Below are positions 8,141-17,323 of a DNA stretch of 64,000 nucleotides, in pieces. The notes beneath the pieces were generated by a model that worked only from the letters and a program-made list of their open reading frames with translations, had not been told where the DNA came from and did no database searches. Numbering within the stretch: the first letter of the stretch is position 1; each line of letters begins with the position of its first letter. The position numbers were made by a program, and so were the translations under genes. Source of the DNA: UBA2185 sp964564625 (lineage in GTDB: Bacteria; Desulfobacterota; Syntrophia; Syntrophales; UBA2185). The DNA lies in the NCBI GenBank assembly GCA_964564625.1, contig CAZMBE010000003.1, forward strand, positions 1-64,000, given 5' to 3'.

Positions 8141-11100
8141 ATGAACCCCACTGATTTTGTTCATCTTCACGTGCACACGCAATATAGCCTACTTGACGGA
8201 ACTATCCGTCTCGATAATCTTTTCAAAAAGGCAAAAGAGTACCAAATGCCGGCTGTAGCCATGACTGATCATGGGAATATTTTCGGCGCTATAGACTTTT
8301 ATCAGCACGCGCAAAAATACGGTATTAAGCCGATTATCGGCTGCGAACTCTACGTTGCCCCAAGAAGCCGTTTTGATAAAAATGCGTATACCACAGGCGA
8401 AGGTTCTCATCATCTGGTTGTACTTGTCAAAGATATGGGTGGCTATAAAAATCTTATGAAGCTGGTTAGTGCAGGGTACCTGGAAGGGTTCTACTATCGT
8501 CCTCGCATCGATAAGGACCTGCTGAGAAAACACCATGATGGTCTTATAGGTTTCAGTGCATGCCTCCATGGAGAAATATCCGATCTTCTGCTGAAGGGAA
8601 ATAATGAAGAAGCGAAACGGGTAGCCGGAGAATACATGGAAATATTCGGAAATGGTAATTTCTATCTGGAAATAATGGAAAACGGTTTGCCTGAACAAAA
8701 GGTCGCAAATAAGGGTATTGTCCATATCAGCCGTGATCTTTCCATTCCCCTCGTGGCAACAAACGACTGCCACTATATAAATCGTGAAGATGCCGAGGCT
8801 CATGAGGTGCTTTTATGTATTCAGACCGGAAAGACAATGGAAGACGCCAACCGGATGAAATTTATGACGGATCAGTTTTATTTCCGTTCACCGGAGAAAA
8901 TGAGGCAGCTTTTCAAAGATTATCCGGAAGCTGTGAATAATACAATTGTCATTGCGGAGAAATGCAATCTGAAATTCGATTTCGGTATTATTTCCCTTCC
9001 CAAGTTTGAGATCGATTCAGGCGAAACACTGGACAACCATTTGATGAAGTTGGCAAAAAAAGGGCTGGAAGACTTGATGCCCGTCATCATGAAAGGAAAA
9101 ACAGACGGCGGTCTCTGGGAAAAATATGAAAGGCGCCTTAGGGAGGAATTAGAAATCATCAAATCCATGGGATTTGCCGGATACTTTCTTATTGTGTCGG
9201 ATTTTGTGAATTACGCAAAACAAAAAAACATTCCTGTCGGCCCCGGGAGAGGCTCTGCGGCAGGAAGTTTAGTGGCATACTCAATCGGCATTACAAATAT
9301 CGACCCGATACGGTACGGACTTTTTTTCGAGAGATTCTTGAACCCTGACCGGATAAGCATGCCTGATATAGATATTGACTTTTGTCAGGACGGCAGGGAC
9401 GAAATCATCAAGTACGTCACAGATAAATACGGGAGCGATAAAGTCGCTCAGATCATTACATTCGGTAAAATGCAGGCGAAGGCGGTGATCAGGGACGTAG
9501 GAAGGGCATTGAGCATATCCTACGGCGAAGTGGACACAATAGCCAAACTGGTGCCCAATGTTCTCAATATTTCCCTTGATATGGCCATTCAAAGCGAACC
9601 GCGTTTAGAGGAAGAGGAGAAAAAAAATGAAAAGGTAAAAAAACTCCTCTCTCTGTCGCGGGCACTGGAGGGTTTAAACAGGCATTCATCCACCCACGCT
9701 GCAGGTGTTGTCATATCAGATATGCCCCTTGTTGAGCGCGTGCCCCTCTGCAAGAGCCCTAAGGATGAAATCGTCACGCAATTTTCCATGAACGATCTCC
9801 AGGCTGTGGGTCTTACCAAATTTGACTTTCTTGGCTTGAAAACACTTACGGTCATTAAGAACGCTCTGCAATTTATTAAAGAGGGGAGGGGGCATGATTT
9901 AGACATTGATAAACTTCCCCTCGATGATCACAATACGTATCAATTACTAATGAAGGGAAACACGGACGGCGTGTTCCAGCTTGAAAGTTCCGGCATGAAA
10001 GACATCCTTGTCAATATGAAGCCCGATTGCATAGAGGATATTATTGCCCTCATTGCCCTTTACAGACCTGGACCGATGAATATGGTCCCTGAATTCATTT
10101 CCAGAAAACAGGGTAAAACCAAGATCGTGTATGAAATACCCGAATTGGAAGAGATCCTGAAGGAAACTTATGGTGTCATCGTATACCAGGAGCAGGTCAT
10201 GCAGATAGCAAGCGCTATTGGTGGTTACACCATGGCGGAAGCGGATATACTGCGCAAGGTTATGAGCAAGAAAAAAACCTCTGAGATGGAAAAAGAAAAA
10301 CCTAAATTTCTTGAGGGGGCCAAACAGAAAAAAATATACGAAAAAAAATCGCGAAAAATATGGGATCAGATGGAGACATTTGCCGAATACGGTTTTAACA
10401 AGTCTCACAGTACGGCCTACGCGATAATATCCTACCAAACAGCGTATTTGAAAGCTAATTATCCGGTTGAATTTATGGCTGCACTTCTGACAAGTGAAAA
10501 GGATAACAGAGACAAGATCATTAAATATATCAGCTGTTGCAAAGATATGGGTATAAATGTCCTACCTCCCGATATCAATGAGTCGCAAAGTGATTTCAGC
10601 GTCTCCGGCGAGCATATTCGCTTTGGTCTCGCCGCCGTCAAGAATGTGGGAAGCGGTGCTGTCGAATCAATCATAGATGTGAGAAAAAACGAAGGTAGCT
10701 TTTCCACATTTGACGATTTCTCAAACCGTGTCGATCACAGAAAAATTAACAAGAGAATGATTGAAAGCCTTATTAAATGTGGGGCTTTTGATTCTCTCAA
10801 GTATAAAAGAAAATATCTCATGGAAAATTATGAAGGCATTGTGGATACGGCTCACAGGAGACAGAAGGAAAGGTTAAGTGGTCAGACAAGCTTATTTGAC
10901 CAGTTTGAAAGTGATAATTCTCAAAATTTTGAATGTACCAATCACTATGCCATTCCTGATGCAATGGAATGGGATCATCAGGAATTACTTGGCTATGAGA
11001 AGGAAACCCTGGGATTTTACATTACAGGTCATCCTCTTTTGAAATACTCAGATAAGCTGAGCAATCTTGCGAATGTCGATACCACAAGTATCAATGATAA

Positions 11101-11623
11101 AAAAGATCGTGATATCGTAATATTTGGAGGTGTCGTCAGCAATATTCATGAGGTTACAACGAAGAAGAAAGATGTCATGGCGTATATAACCATCGAGGAT
11201 CTCAAGGGTTCTGTAACAGTAATCTTTTTTGCCGATATTTATAAAAAGGTCTTCGGTCTGCTCCATAGTGAAGAACCAGTGCTGATTAAGGGTATCATAG
11301 ATGCTGGGGAAGAGGGCGTTAAGGTGATCGCCTCCGAACTGAGCGCTCTCGGCAATGCCTCAGAAAAATCGTTTAATGAAGCGCATTTTTATATTGATGT
11401 TTCACATGCATCATCTGAAGGAATAGAATCACTTAATGCGTTACTTAAGGCCTATAAGGGTAAGTGCGATGGATTCATACATATTGTTAATGGTAAAAGT
11501 GAGATTATTGTGTACCTCGGTAAAGAATGCCGTGTAGAAATTACCGAAAAATTACGAGAAGACGCTGATCTGCTTCTTGGTTCAAATGCAACACGCTTTC
11601 GTCTTAATAATGATTACTTATAG
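8141..11623 (+). CDS. dnaE: DNA polymerase III alpha subunit
   Basis: This 1160-residue protein is full length for DnaE, the replicative polymerase. The PHP domain opens with FVHLHVHTQYSLLDG. The palm carries GPGRGSAAGSLVAY and the catalytic acidic motif PDIDIDF near residues 407-413. Later regions include HSSTHAAGVVIS, the helix-hairpin-helix part and an OB-fold near 970-1060. The ATG at 8141 gives a start directly before the PHP domain; an in-frame start at 8075 lies inside guaB. There is no clear ribosome site, which fits coupling to guaB four bases upstream. guaB-dnaE adjacency links nucleotide supply and replication. Confidence 0.97.
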   Translation: MNPTDFVHLHVHTQYSLLDGTIRLDNLFKKAKEYQMPAVAMTDHGNIFGAIDFYQHAQKYGIKPIIGCELYVAPRSRFDKNAYTTGEGSHHLVVLVKDMGGYKNLMKLVSAGYLEGFYYRPRIDKDLLRKHHDGLIGFSACLHGEISDLLLKGNNEEAKRVAGEYMEIFGNGNFYLEIMENGLPEQKVANKGIVHISRDLSIPLVATNDCHYINREDAEAHEVLLCIQTGKTMEDANRMKFMTDQFYFRSPEKMRQLFKDYPEAVNNTIVIAEKCNLKFDFGIISLPKFEIDSGETLDNHLMKLAKKGLEDLMPVIMKGKTDGGLWEKYERRLREELEIIKSMGFAGYFLIVSDFVNYAKQKNIPVGPGRGSAAGSLVAYSIGITNIDPIRYGLFFERFLNPDRISMPDIDIDFCQDGRDEIIKYVTDKYGSDKVAQIITFGKMQAKAVIRDVGRALSISYGEVDTIAKLVPNVLNISLDMAIQSEPRLEEEEKKNEKVKKLLSLSRALEGLNRHSSTHAAGVVISDMPLVERVPLCKSPKDEIVTQFSMNDLQAVGLTKFDFLGLKTLTVIKNALQFIKEGRGHDLDIDKLPLDDHNTYQLLMKGNTDGVFQLESSGMKDILVNMKPDCIEDIIALIALYRPGPMNMVPEFISRKQGKTKIVYEIPELEEILKETYGVIVYQEQVMQIASAIGGYTMAEADILRKVMSKKKTSEMEKEKPKFLEGAKQKKIYEKKSRKIWDQMETFAEYGFNKSHSTAYAIISYQTAYLKANYPVEFMAALLTSEKDNRDKIIKYISCCKDMGINVLPPDINESQSDFSVSGEHIRFGLAAVKNVGSGAVESIIDVRKNEGSFSTFDDFSNRVDHRKINKRMIESLIKCGAFDSLKYKRKYLMENYEGIVDTAHRRQKERLSGQTSLFDQFESDNSQNFECTNHYAIPDAMEWDHQELLGYEKETLGFYITGHPLLKYSDKLSNLANVDTTSINDKKDRDIVIFGGVVSNIHEVTTKKKDVMAYITIEDLKGSVTVIFFADIYKKVFGLLHSEEPVLIKGIIDAGEEGVKVIASELSALGNASEKSFNEAHFYIDVSHASSEGIESLNALLKAYKGKCDGFIHIVNGKSEIIVYLGKECRVEITEKLREDADLLLGSNATRFRLNNDYL

Positions 11624-11658
11624 GTTATATTTAAAGTAAATATTAAGCAATATCAAAT

Positions 11659-12378
11659 ATGGTTTATCAGGAAAGGACCTACAGAAACAGGGTAGCAAAT
11701 AATAATCTTATTCCATTCCATGTATGTATTCGTGAAACTGACCTTTTCATTCTTTCGGATAGTGATCTTTCTAATGCTGCCATTAAATCAATTCATACAC
11801 ATCGTGGCTTTATCGAGACTTACATTAAAATCCATCCTGATTTTCTCACATCATTTGTTCCTATCAATAAGGACAACCTGGCGCCCAATATTGTAAGGGA
11901 TATGCTAAATGCGTCTTTGGCAACCGGCGTCGGTCCTATGGCTTCAGTCGCCGGAGCAGTTGCCGAATATGTGGGAAATGACCTTTTGAGATCATCTCGC
12001 AATGTTATTGTTGAAAACGGTGGGGATATATTTTTAAAAACCGATAGGGATATTAAGGTAGGAATCTTTGCCGGTGATTCACCTTTGACCTATAAAATAA
12101 ATCTTCTTATTAGGTCCGATAAAATGCCTTTAGGAGTATGTACGTCTTCAGGAACGGTAGGCCACTCTCTGAGTTTTGGCAAGGCGGATGCAGTGTGTGT
12201 AACGTCAAAATCTTCATCTATGGCCGATGCTGCAGCTACAGCCATAGGAAATATCGTAAAAAGGAGCCAGGATATTAAAACGGCACTCGATAGGGGAATG
12301 AACATAGAGGGGGTATCAGGTGTCATTATTATTGTCGGAGATACGTTCGGTGCGATTGGAGATATTGAACTGTCTTAA
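11659..12378 (+). CDS. UPF0280 family protein (ApbE-like superfamily)
   Basis: The 239-residue protein matches UPF0280. It has an N-terminal YRNRV start, a central GVGPMASVAGAVAEYV segment, an ENGGDIFL segment and the SFGKADAVCVTSKSSSMADAAATA segment. The last two recall the Mg-FAD-binding region of ApbE flavin transferases, to which this family is distantly related. Its reaction is not established; a role in flavin or thiamine-related cofactor handling in anaerobes is only suggested by the fold. It follows dnaE by 35 bases on the same strand and converges with the DnaJ-like gene. Confidence 0.8.
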   Translation: MVYQERTYRNRVANNNLIPFHVCIRETDLFILSDSDLSNAAIKSIHTHRGFIETYIKIHPDFLTSFVPINKDNLAPNIVRDMLNASLATGVGPMASVAGAVAEYVGNDLLRSSRNVIVENGGDIFLKTDRDIKVGIFAGDSPLTYKINLLIRSDKMPLGVCTSSGTVGHSLSFGKADAVCVTSKSSSMADAAATAIGNIVKRSQDIKTALDRGMNIEGVSGVIIIVGDTFGAIGDIELS

Positions 12379-12454
12379 AAGTTCTTGTATGAGAAACGAT
12401 GCATAAGTTTACATAACATATCTTATAAGACATACATTACAGAAAGAAACATCG

Positions 12455-13402
12455 TCATAAACCTTCCTCGACCAGTTTGTTGATGAGTTGCAGTTGTCTC
12501 TCCGTCAGCTTTTTGGGCACATTAACGGAAATCTTTACAAACTGATCTCCTTTTCCCGTACCTTTCAATCCTGGAACCCCGTATCCTTTCATTCTTATTT
12601 TGGTATTGTTTTGCGTACCAGGTGGAATTTTAATTCTTTTTACAGATCCCTCAAGGGTTGGTACATCAATACTTGATCCCAATGCAGCTTGTGTGAAGTT
12701 TATAGACTTCTCAATATATAAATCATTTCCGTCACGGGCAAATATTGGATGGGGGAGAATAGTGATATTTATATATAAGTCACCTGGAGGACCTCCATCT
12801 ATCCCTGAAGCACCCTTTCCGGCTAATCTCAATTTTTTCCCCGTGTTTATGCCTGGTGGTACTTTAAAAGTAATCTCCTCAATGCCATGATCTTTTTGCA
12901 GGGCCAAGTTTTTTTCAGCGCCAATTACAGATTCTTCTAACGTAATGGAGAGGTTATACTCAAAATCCTGTCCCTTTTGAGGCATATGAGCATACCTTTG
13001 CCGTTCTCCCTCAAACATATCTGAAAAAGAATCTCCTTGAGAAAAGGTAAAAGCCCCTCCCCTGCCAGTACGAAAAGTTCGTGCACCACCCCTTCTCCCT
13101 AAATCACCGAACCCAAAGCCTCTTAATATGTCATTAAGATCGAACCCTCTGAATATATCCTCTTGGGAGTATCTCTGCCTGAACTGATCTGCCGATCCAT
13201 ATGTATCGTATTCTTTTCGCTTTTCAGAATCGCTCAGAACAGCGTATGCTTCACTGATCTTTTTAAATTTATCCTCAGCAGCCTTGTTATTAGGGTTTTT
13301 ATCAGGATGCCATTTTAACGCCAATTTTCTATAGGCTTTCTTAATATCTTCAGCGCTTGCGCTTTTTTCTATTCCCAGTATTTTGTAATAGTCTTCTGCC
13401 AT
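12455..13402 (-). CDS. DnaJ-class co-chaperone without zinc finger (CbpA type)
   Basis: The 315-residue protein has an N-terminal J-domain (residues 4-70) with the essential HPD at 32-34. A Gly/Phe/Arg-rich linker at about 85-135 follows, and then two C-terminal substrate-binding beta domains from about 145 to 300. The CxxCxGxG zinc repeats of classical DnaJ are absent, so it is a class II (CbpA/DjlA-like) co-chaperone stimulating DnaK ATPase. A TTGACA/TATCTT promoter lies about 100 bases upstream. I saw no CIRCE element, so HrcA control is not indicated. It is likely a single-gene unit. Confidence 0.93.
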   Translation of the reverse strand: MAEDYYKILGIEKSASAEDIKKAYRKLALKWHPDKNPNNKAAEDKFKKISEAYAVLSDSEKRKEYDTYGSADQFRQRYSQEDIFRGFDLNDILRGFGFGDLGRRGGARTFRTGRGGAFTFSQGDSFSDMFEGERQRYAHMPQKGQDFEYNLSITLEESVIGAEKNLALQKDHGIEEITFKVPPGINTGKKLRLAGKGASGIDGGPPGDLYINITILPHPIFARDGNDLYIEKSINFTQAALGSSIDVPTLEGSVKRIKIPPGTQNNTKIRMKGYGVPGLKGTGKGDQFVKISVNVPKKLTERQLQLINKLVEEGL

Positions 13403-13801
13403 ATTATGAAAATTTAGGACCCTTCTCTCCGTTTAATTATAAAGCATTTCAAGATCCATATGTTCAAGAATTTTTATCTATATTTCACTTGTATATGTAA
13501 GATACCAATTCCATTTAATTTGTCAAGCATTGTGTCCAAAATCACTTCAAAATCATTAAGTATTGCCGAAAGAGTTCCCGCCAGGACTGATGATTTTTTA
13601 GGTACATGATTTCAAATTGATGATTTCTTGGAAAGTGTTAAGAGCACTATGATAGCGTTTAATATGTAATAAAAGAAAGAGAATGAGATGAGAATTCATT
13701 TTAAAAATGAATTTCATGGATGTTTCTGTTTCGCGGCATTCCACCCTGAAGAGCTATGGAGATTACATTATTCATCAAATAGTTGAATTTGCAGAGACGC
13801 T
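13403..13801. other. Spacer between iorB and the dnaJ-like gene
   Basis: The 399 bases hold the dnaJ-like promoter and no convincing gene. An AT-rich inverted repeat around 13692-13713 (AATTCATTTT and its complement) could slow or end iorB transcription, but it lacks GC pairs. A 68-codon plus-strand frame here runs antisense into iorB and was rejected. Confidence 0.5.
13499..13526 (-). promoter_or_regulatory. Sigma-70 promoter of the dnaJ-like gene
   Basis: On the minus strand, TTGACA (13526-13521) is followed after 16 bases by TATCTT (13504-13499). This points transcription into the DnaJ-like gene with a leader of about 90 bases. The -35 box is perfect and the -10 box matches four of six positions. 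Confidence 0.5.
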
Positions 13802-14386
13802 TCATGCGGCTCGTCCCATATGGAAAGCGTTGAGGTTTGCTGCTATGGCTTTTTCTGGGAAGGATTTACGGATGACCTTTTCCCAGAGTGAAAGATCTAT
13901 TTTTAAATATTGAGACAAAACTCCCAGTAGGGCTGTATTTTCAGTCCTGATATCCCCGGCATTAATCGCTATATCACCGGCATTCACTATTTTCACAGAT
14001 TTAAAGCTATTCTTGATTATTTCAAAAATATTGCCGGGATAATGTGCCTCTCCAAGATTTACAGATGGTGGATAAAGCTCCTTTTCATTTATGATAATGG
14101 CACATTTCGGCTTCAAAAAATCCAGATATCGCAAAGCTTCTAATTTTTCAAAGGAGACAAGAACATCAACATCTCCCTTTTTAGCGATGGGCGAATACAC
14201 CTTCTTGCCATACCGGACATGACTGGTCACACAACCACCCCTTTGAGCCATCCCATGGACTTCACTTTTTTTTACATCCATGCCTACTTCCATCACGACT
14301 AGACATAAAACATCACTTGCACGCAAAACACCCTGACCGCCAACACCGGCAAGAAGTATGCTTTTTACCTCTTTACTTGCTCGCAT
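13802..14386 (-). CDS. iorB: Indolepyruvate:ferredoxin oxidoreductase beta subunit
   Basis: The 194-residue protein is the gamma-domain type subunit of 2-oxoacid:ferredoxin oxidoreductases. The start motif LLAGVGGQGVLRASDVL and the SEVHGMAQRGGCVTSHVRYG motif are diagnostic of IorB. With IorA it converts aryl pyruvates (from Trp, Phe, Tyr) and CoA into aryl-acetyl-CoA, CO2 and reduced ferredoxin. Four bases separate it from the end of iorA, so the two are translated from one message. In syntrophic anaerobes the reaction supplies reduced ferredoxin during amino acid fermentation, or runs in reverse for biosynthesis. Confidence 0.93.
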   Translation of the reverse strand: MRASKEVKSILLAGVGGQGVLRASDVLCLVVMEVGMDVKKSEVHGMAQRGGCVTSHVRYGKKVYSPIAKKGDVDVLVSFEKLEALRYLDFLKPKCAIIINEKELYPPSVNLGEAHYPGNIFEIIKNSFKSVKIVNAGDIAINAGDIRTENTALLGVLSQYLKIDLSLWEKVIRKSFPEKAIAANLNAFHMGRAA

Positions 14387-14390
14387 ATCC

Positions 14391-16211
14391 TTAATCTACC
14401 TCAACAATAGCGCCGACTTTGCAGACCTGCTGACATACGGTACAACCTGTACATAGGCTACTGTCAATAAAGGCAACGCCTTTTTTTTGTTTTGAATCTT
14501 TCCTTTTTTCAATTGCAACGTTGTCTTCCAGCTTTTTCCACGAAATGGGTGGACACCCCAGACTGATGCACGTCTTACAGCCTATACAAGTATCTGCAAT
14601 CACCTTGAGGGGGTTTTTCTCATTCTTGGCACTTCGTTTAAATAACACGCAGGATCTGCTTGATATAATAACGGAAGGTCCTGGTTTTGATAATTCTTCT
14701 CGTAACACGGTTCTTGTTGTTTTGATATTGTACGGATCTATTACATGTATACTGTCAATTCCTAACGCAGAGGCCAGGTCTATAAAATTGAGCTCCTTCG
14801 TCTTCTCTCCCTGAAGTGTGAACCCTGTAGCTGGATGTTCCTGCATGCCTGTCATGGCGGTGGTTCTATTGTCACAGATGACAATAACGGCATCACTCTT
14901 GTTATAGGACATATTTAAGAGTGGGGTAATTCCGGAATGAATAAATGTTGAGTCGCCGATAACGCCTACCACCTTCCCCCTCCCTTTATCCTTCAGGGCT
15001 TTACTCATACCATGCGCCATGCCGATGCTGGCTCCCATACAGACACACGAATGGAGTCCTTCCAGAGGCTTCATAAAAGCTAAAGTATAACAGCCTATAT
15101 CGCCTGCAACAAATGCTTTCAATTTACCAAGAACGTAAAATAATCCTCTGTGTGGACAACCGGGACAGAGGTTCGGCGGCCTTGCGGGAATAGTGATATT
15201 GGCAAGTTTCGACGTCACTGTTTTCCCTCCCCTTATAGCAGATTCAATCACTCCGGGATCAAATTCATTTGTACAGGGAAAAAGTTCCTTCCCCGTAACT
15301 TTGATACCCATTGCCTTAACCTGCTCTTCTATAAAGGGGTCGAGTTCTTCAATTACATAGATTTTCTTTACTTTTGATGCGAATGTTCTGATCAGCTTTT
15401 CCGGTAGAGGATAGACCATTCCAAGTTTTAAATATGAATAATCGGGAAAGACATCCTTTGCGTAATTATATGACATTCCGGCAGTAATGATACCGACTTC
15501 AGGATTCATGATTTCCATTTTGTTTTCAGAAAATTTTTCCGCAAAGTCTCTCAATTTTTGCAGCTTTTTTTCAACTTCTATTCGTCGTGCACGGGCATTC
15601 ATAGGAACCATGACATACTTTGCAGTATTGAATTGGATATTAGTGTGGTCTCCCGGGAATTTTGGCTTTTCTGTAACTACTACTGACTTGGAATGCGAAA
15701 CACGGGTAGTTGTCCTAAGAAAGACAGGCGTATCAAACTGTTCGCTTATATCAAAGGCAATTTTGATATAATCCTTTGCTTCCTGGCTATCTGCAGGTTC
15801 AAGCATGGGTATTTTGGCGAATTTTGCATAGTTACGGTTATCTTGCTCATTCTGTGAGCTGTGCAAAGACGGGTCATCGGCGGTAATGATGACAAGAGAT
15901 CCGTTTGTTCCCGTATAGCTCGCAGTAAACAAGGGATCAGCTGCAACATTTACCCCGACATGCTTCATGGTAACCAATGCCTTTGCACCTGCCAAAGCCG
16001 CGCCAATGCCTACTTCCAGGGCTACCTTTTCATTGGGAGACCATTCTGCATAGACACCGTCATACACGGCAAATGCCTCCATTATTTCTGTGCTCGGCGT
16101 CCCGGGATACCCGGAAGCGAAACGAACCCCATGTTCATACGCACCCCTTGCAATAGCTTCATTTCCTGACATCAATGACTTCATATGCGGTATTGTATTA
16201 TGTCCCTTCAA
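14391..16211 (-). CDS. iorA: Indolepyruvate:ferredoxin oxidoreductase alpha subunit
   Basis: At 606 residues this is full-length IorA. The N-terminal pyrimidine-binding domain begins with MSGNEAIARGAYEHGVRFASGYPGTPSTEI. The TPP-binding domain near 370-440 has GDIGCYTL and GDSTFIHSGITPL. The C-terminal ferredoxin domain carries CIGCKTC near residue 548 and CTGCTVC near 587 for two [4Fe-4S] clusters. It forms the catalytic core with IorB. The TTG at 16211 overlaps the TPR gene stop by four bases; an ATG nine codons later at 16184 is possible and keeps all domains. It sits at the end of the hom-led operon. Confidence 0.95.
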   Translation of the reverse strand: MKGHNTIPHMKSLMSGNEAIARGAYEHGVRFASGYPGTPSTEIMEAFAVYDGVYAEWSPNEKVALEVGIGAALAGAKALVTMKHVGVNVAADPLFTASYTGTNGSLVIITADDPSLHSSQNEQDNRNYAKFAKIPMLEPADSQEAKDYIKIAFDISEQFDTPVFLRTTTRVSHSKSVVVTEKPKFPGDHTNIQFNTAKYVMVPMNARARRIEVEKKLQKLRDFAEKFSENKMEIMNPEVGIITAGMSYNYAKDVFPDYSYLKLGMVYPLPEKLIRTFASKVKKIYVIEELDPFIEEQVKAMGIKVTGKELFPCTNEFDPGVIESAIRGGKTVTSKLANITIPARPPNLCPGCPHRGLFYVLGKLKAFVAGDIGCYTLAFMKPLEGLHSCVCMGASIGMAHGMSKALKDKGRGKVVGVIGDSTFIHSGITPLLNMSYNKSDAVIVICDNRTTAMTGMQEHPATGFTLQGEKTKELNFIDLASALGIDSIHVIDPYNIKTTRTVLREELSKPGPSVIISSRSCVLFKRSAKNEKNPLKVIADTCIGCKTCISLGCPPISWKKLEDNVAIEKRKDSKQKKGVAFIDSSLCTGCTVCQQVCKVGAIVEVD

Positions 16212-16891
16212 CTTGTGGTTGATATTTTTCTCTTTAAAAAAAGTTCCATGGAAGGATCGGTAGTTTTACTGAGGGCTTTTTTATAATATTCTAAAGCTTT
16301 TCCCATATTGTTCATCTCTTCGTAAATTCTGGCAATGTTTCTGTATGTTATACCATCAACGCTCCCCCCGGTTTTTGAAGTGGATGCTTTTTCATATGAT
16401 GCAAGAGCATTCGTCCAGTCATTTTTTATTTCGTAACAATAACCCAATGCATTATATGCCAATACTCTTAAATCGTTACTCTCCGGTGCTTCTTTGATGA
16501 AATCCGCATATGCTTTCATTGAAGCGTCAATATCCCCAACATTGTAGTAAATCCCTCCCATTTGATAGTAGGACATCATGGCCGCTTTCGATCCGGGATA
16601 TTGGGTGATCACATCCTCATAAAGTTTCAAAGTATTCTGATCAGGATCGATTCCCTGCATTGTACTTTTTATTGATGCAATGTGTGCCTGTGCATAAAGT
16701 TTCTGAGCGTTATTCTCATAATTCATCCTATAAAGATACCAACCGATGACAATGACAATGATTGATGTAACCACACCTGATATAAGATAAATATTTTTTT
16801 TATTTTCCGATATATATGTTGAAATTTTATTTACTGCCAACTGAAAGGAATCGGGTTGCTCAATTTCTTTTTTTGTAATCTTTCTCGCCAT
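16208..16891 (-). CDS. Membrane-anchored TPR protein
   Basis: The 227-residue protein has a basic cytoplasmic N-terminus and one membrane helix at about 35-55 (IYLISGVVTSIIVIVIGWYLY). Tetratricopeptide repeats follow from about 85 to 220, seen as repeated A-x-x-x-Y-x-x-A patterns. The topology resembles YfgM, a periplasmic-facing adaptor near the Sec and chaperone machinery, but its exact partner is unknown. It lies between the thioesterase gene (15-base gap) and iorA (4-base overlap), so it is cotranscribed with metabolic genes without an obvious functional link. Confidence 0.7.
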   Translation of the reverse strand: MARKITKKEIEQPDSFQLAVNKISTYISENKKNIYLISGVVTSIIVIVIGWYLYRMNYENNAQKLYAQAHIASIKSTMQGIDPDQNTLKLYEDVITQYPGSKAAMMSYYQMGGIYYNVGDIDASMKAYADFIKEAPESNDLRVLAYNALGYCYEIKNDWTNALASYEKASTSKTGGSVDGITYRNIARIYEEMNNMGKALEYYKKALSKTTDPSMELFLKRKISTTS

Positions 16892-16906
16892 ACAACAACC
16901 ATCCTG

Positions 16907-17323
16907 TTAAAAATCTAGATTTGCTTGCTCGTTTATCTTCTCCACAATAAATGGTGGAAATCTGACTATTTTCCCTAAATTATTCGTACAGGCATGTACC
17001 GTGTACCCTTCAACAAGGGTTCTCACTTTATCTTCGTCCCAGATAGTATAGTTAAATTTCATGCTCGCTCTTTTTATGTACTCCATTTCCGTCTCTACAA
17101 CGATGATCTGATCGTACTTTGCTGGCAGCAAATAGTGACAGTATGCCTCTGTGAGCGGCATATTATAGCCCTGCGCTTCCATATGTGCGTATACTATCCC
17201 TATGCTTCTGAGTAATTCAGTTCTCCCGATTTCGAACCATTTTATATAATTAGTATGATACACGATACCCATTGCATCCGTATCCGCATAGATAACACGT
17301 ATCTTAACGTGATTTTTCCTCAA
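16907..17323 (-). CDS. YbgC/4HBT-family acyl-CoA thioesterase
   Basis: The 138-residue hotdog-fold protein carries the family active-site stretch YADTDAMGIVYHTNYIKWFE, with the catalytic Asp at about residue 16 and His at 23. Members hydrolyse short acyl-CoA or aryl-CoA thioesters. The start is TTG at 17323: GGAGGG stands six bases before it and no ATG or GTG fits better, although this overlaps the upstream gene by 20 bases. It may act on CoA esters made by IorAB in the same operon, or be the Tol-Pal-linked YbgC; the former is inferred from context only. Confidence 0.85.
   Translation of the reverse strand: MRKNHVKIRVIYADTDAMGIVYHTNYIKWFEIGRTELLRSIGIVYAHMEAQGYNMPLTEAYCHYLLPAKYDQIIVVETEMEYIKRASMKFNYTIWDEDKVRTLVEGYTVHACTNNLGKIVRFPPFIVEKINEQANLDF

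Noticed and set aside
13615..13665. CIRCE-like heat-shock operator upstream of the dnaJ-like gene
   Set aside because: AGTGTT...AGCACT has too short arms and spacer to match the TTAGCACTC-N9-GAGTGCTAA consensus, and it lies far from the promoter.
13707..13913. 68-codon plus-strand frame overlapping iorB
   Set aside because: More than half is antisense to the well-supported iorB and it has no family features.
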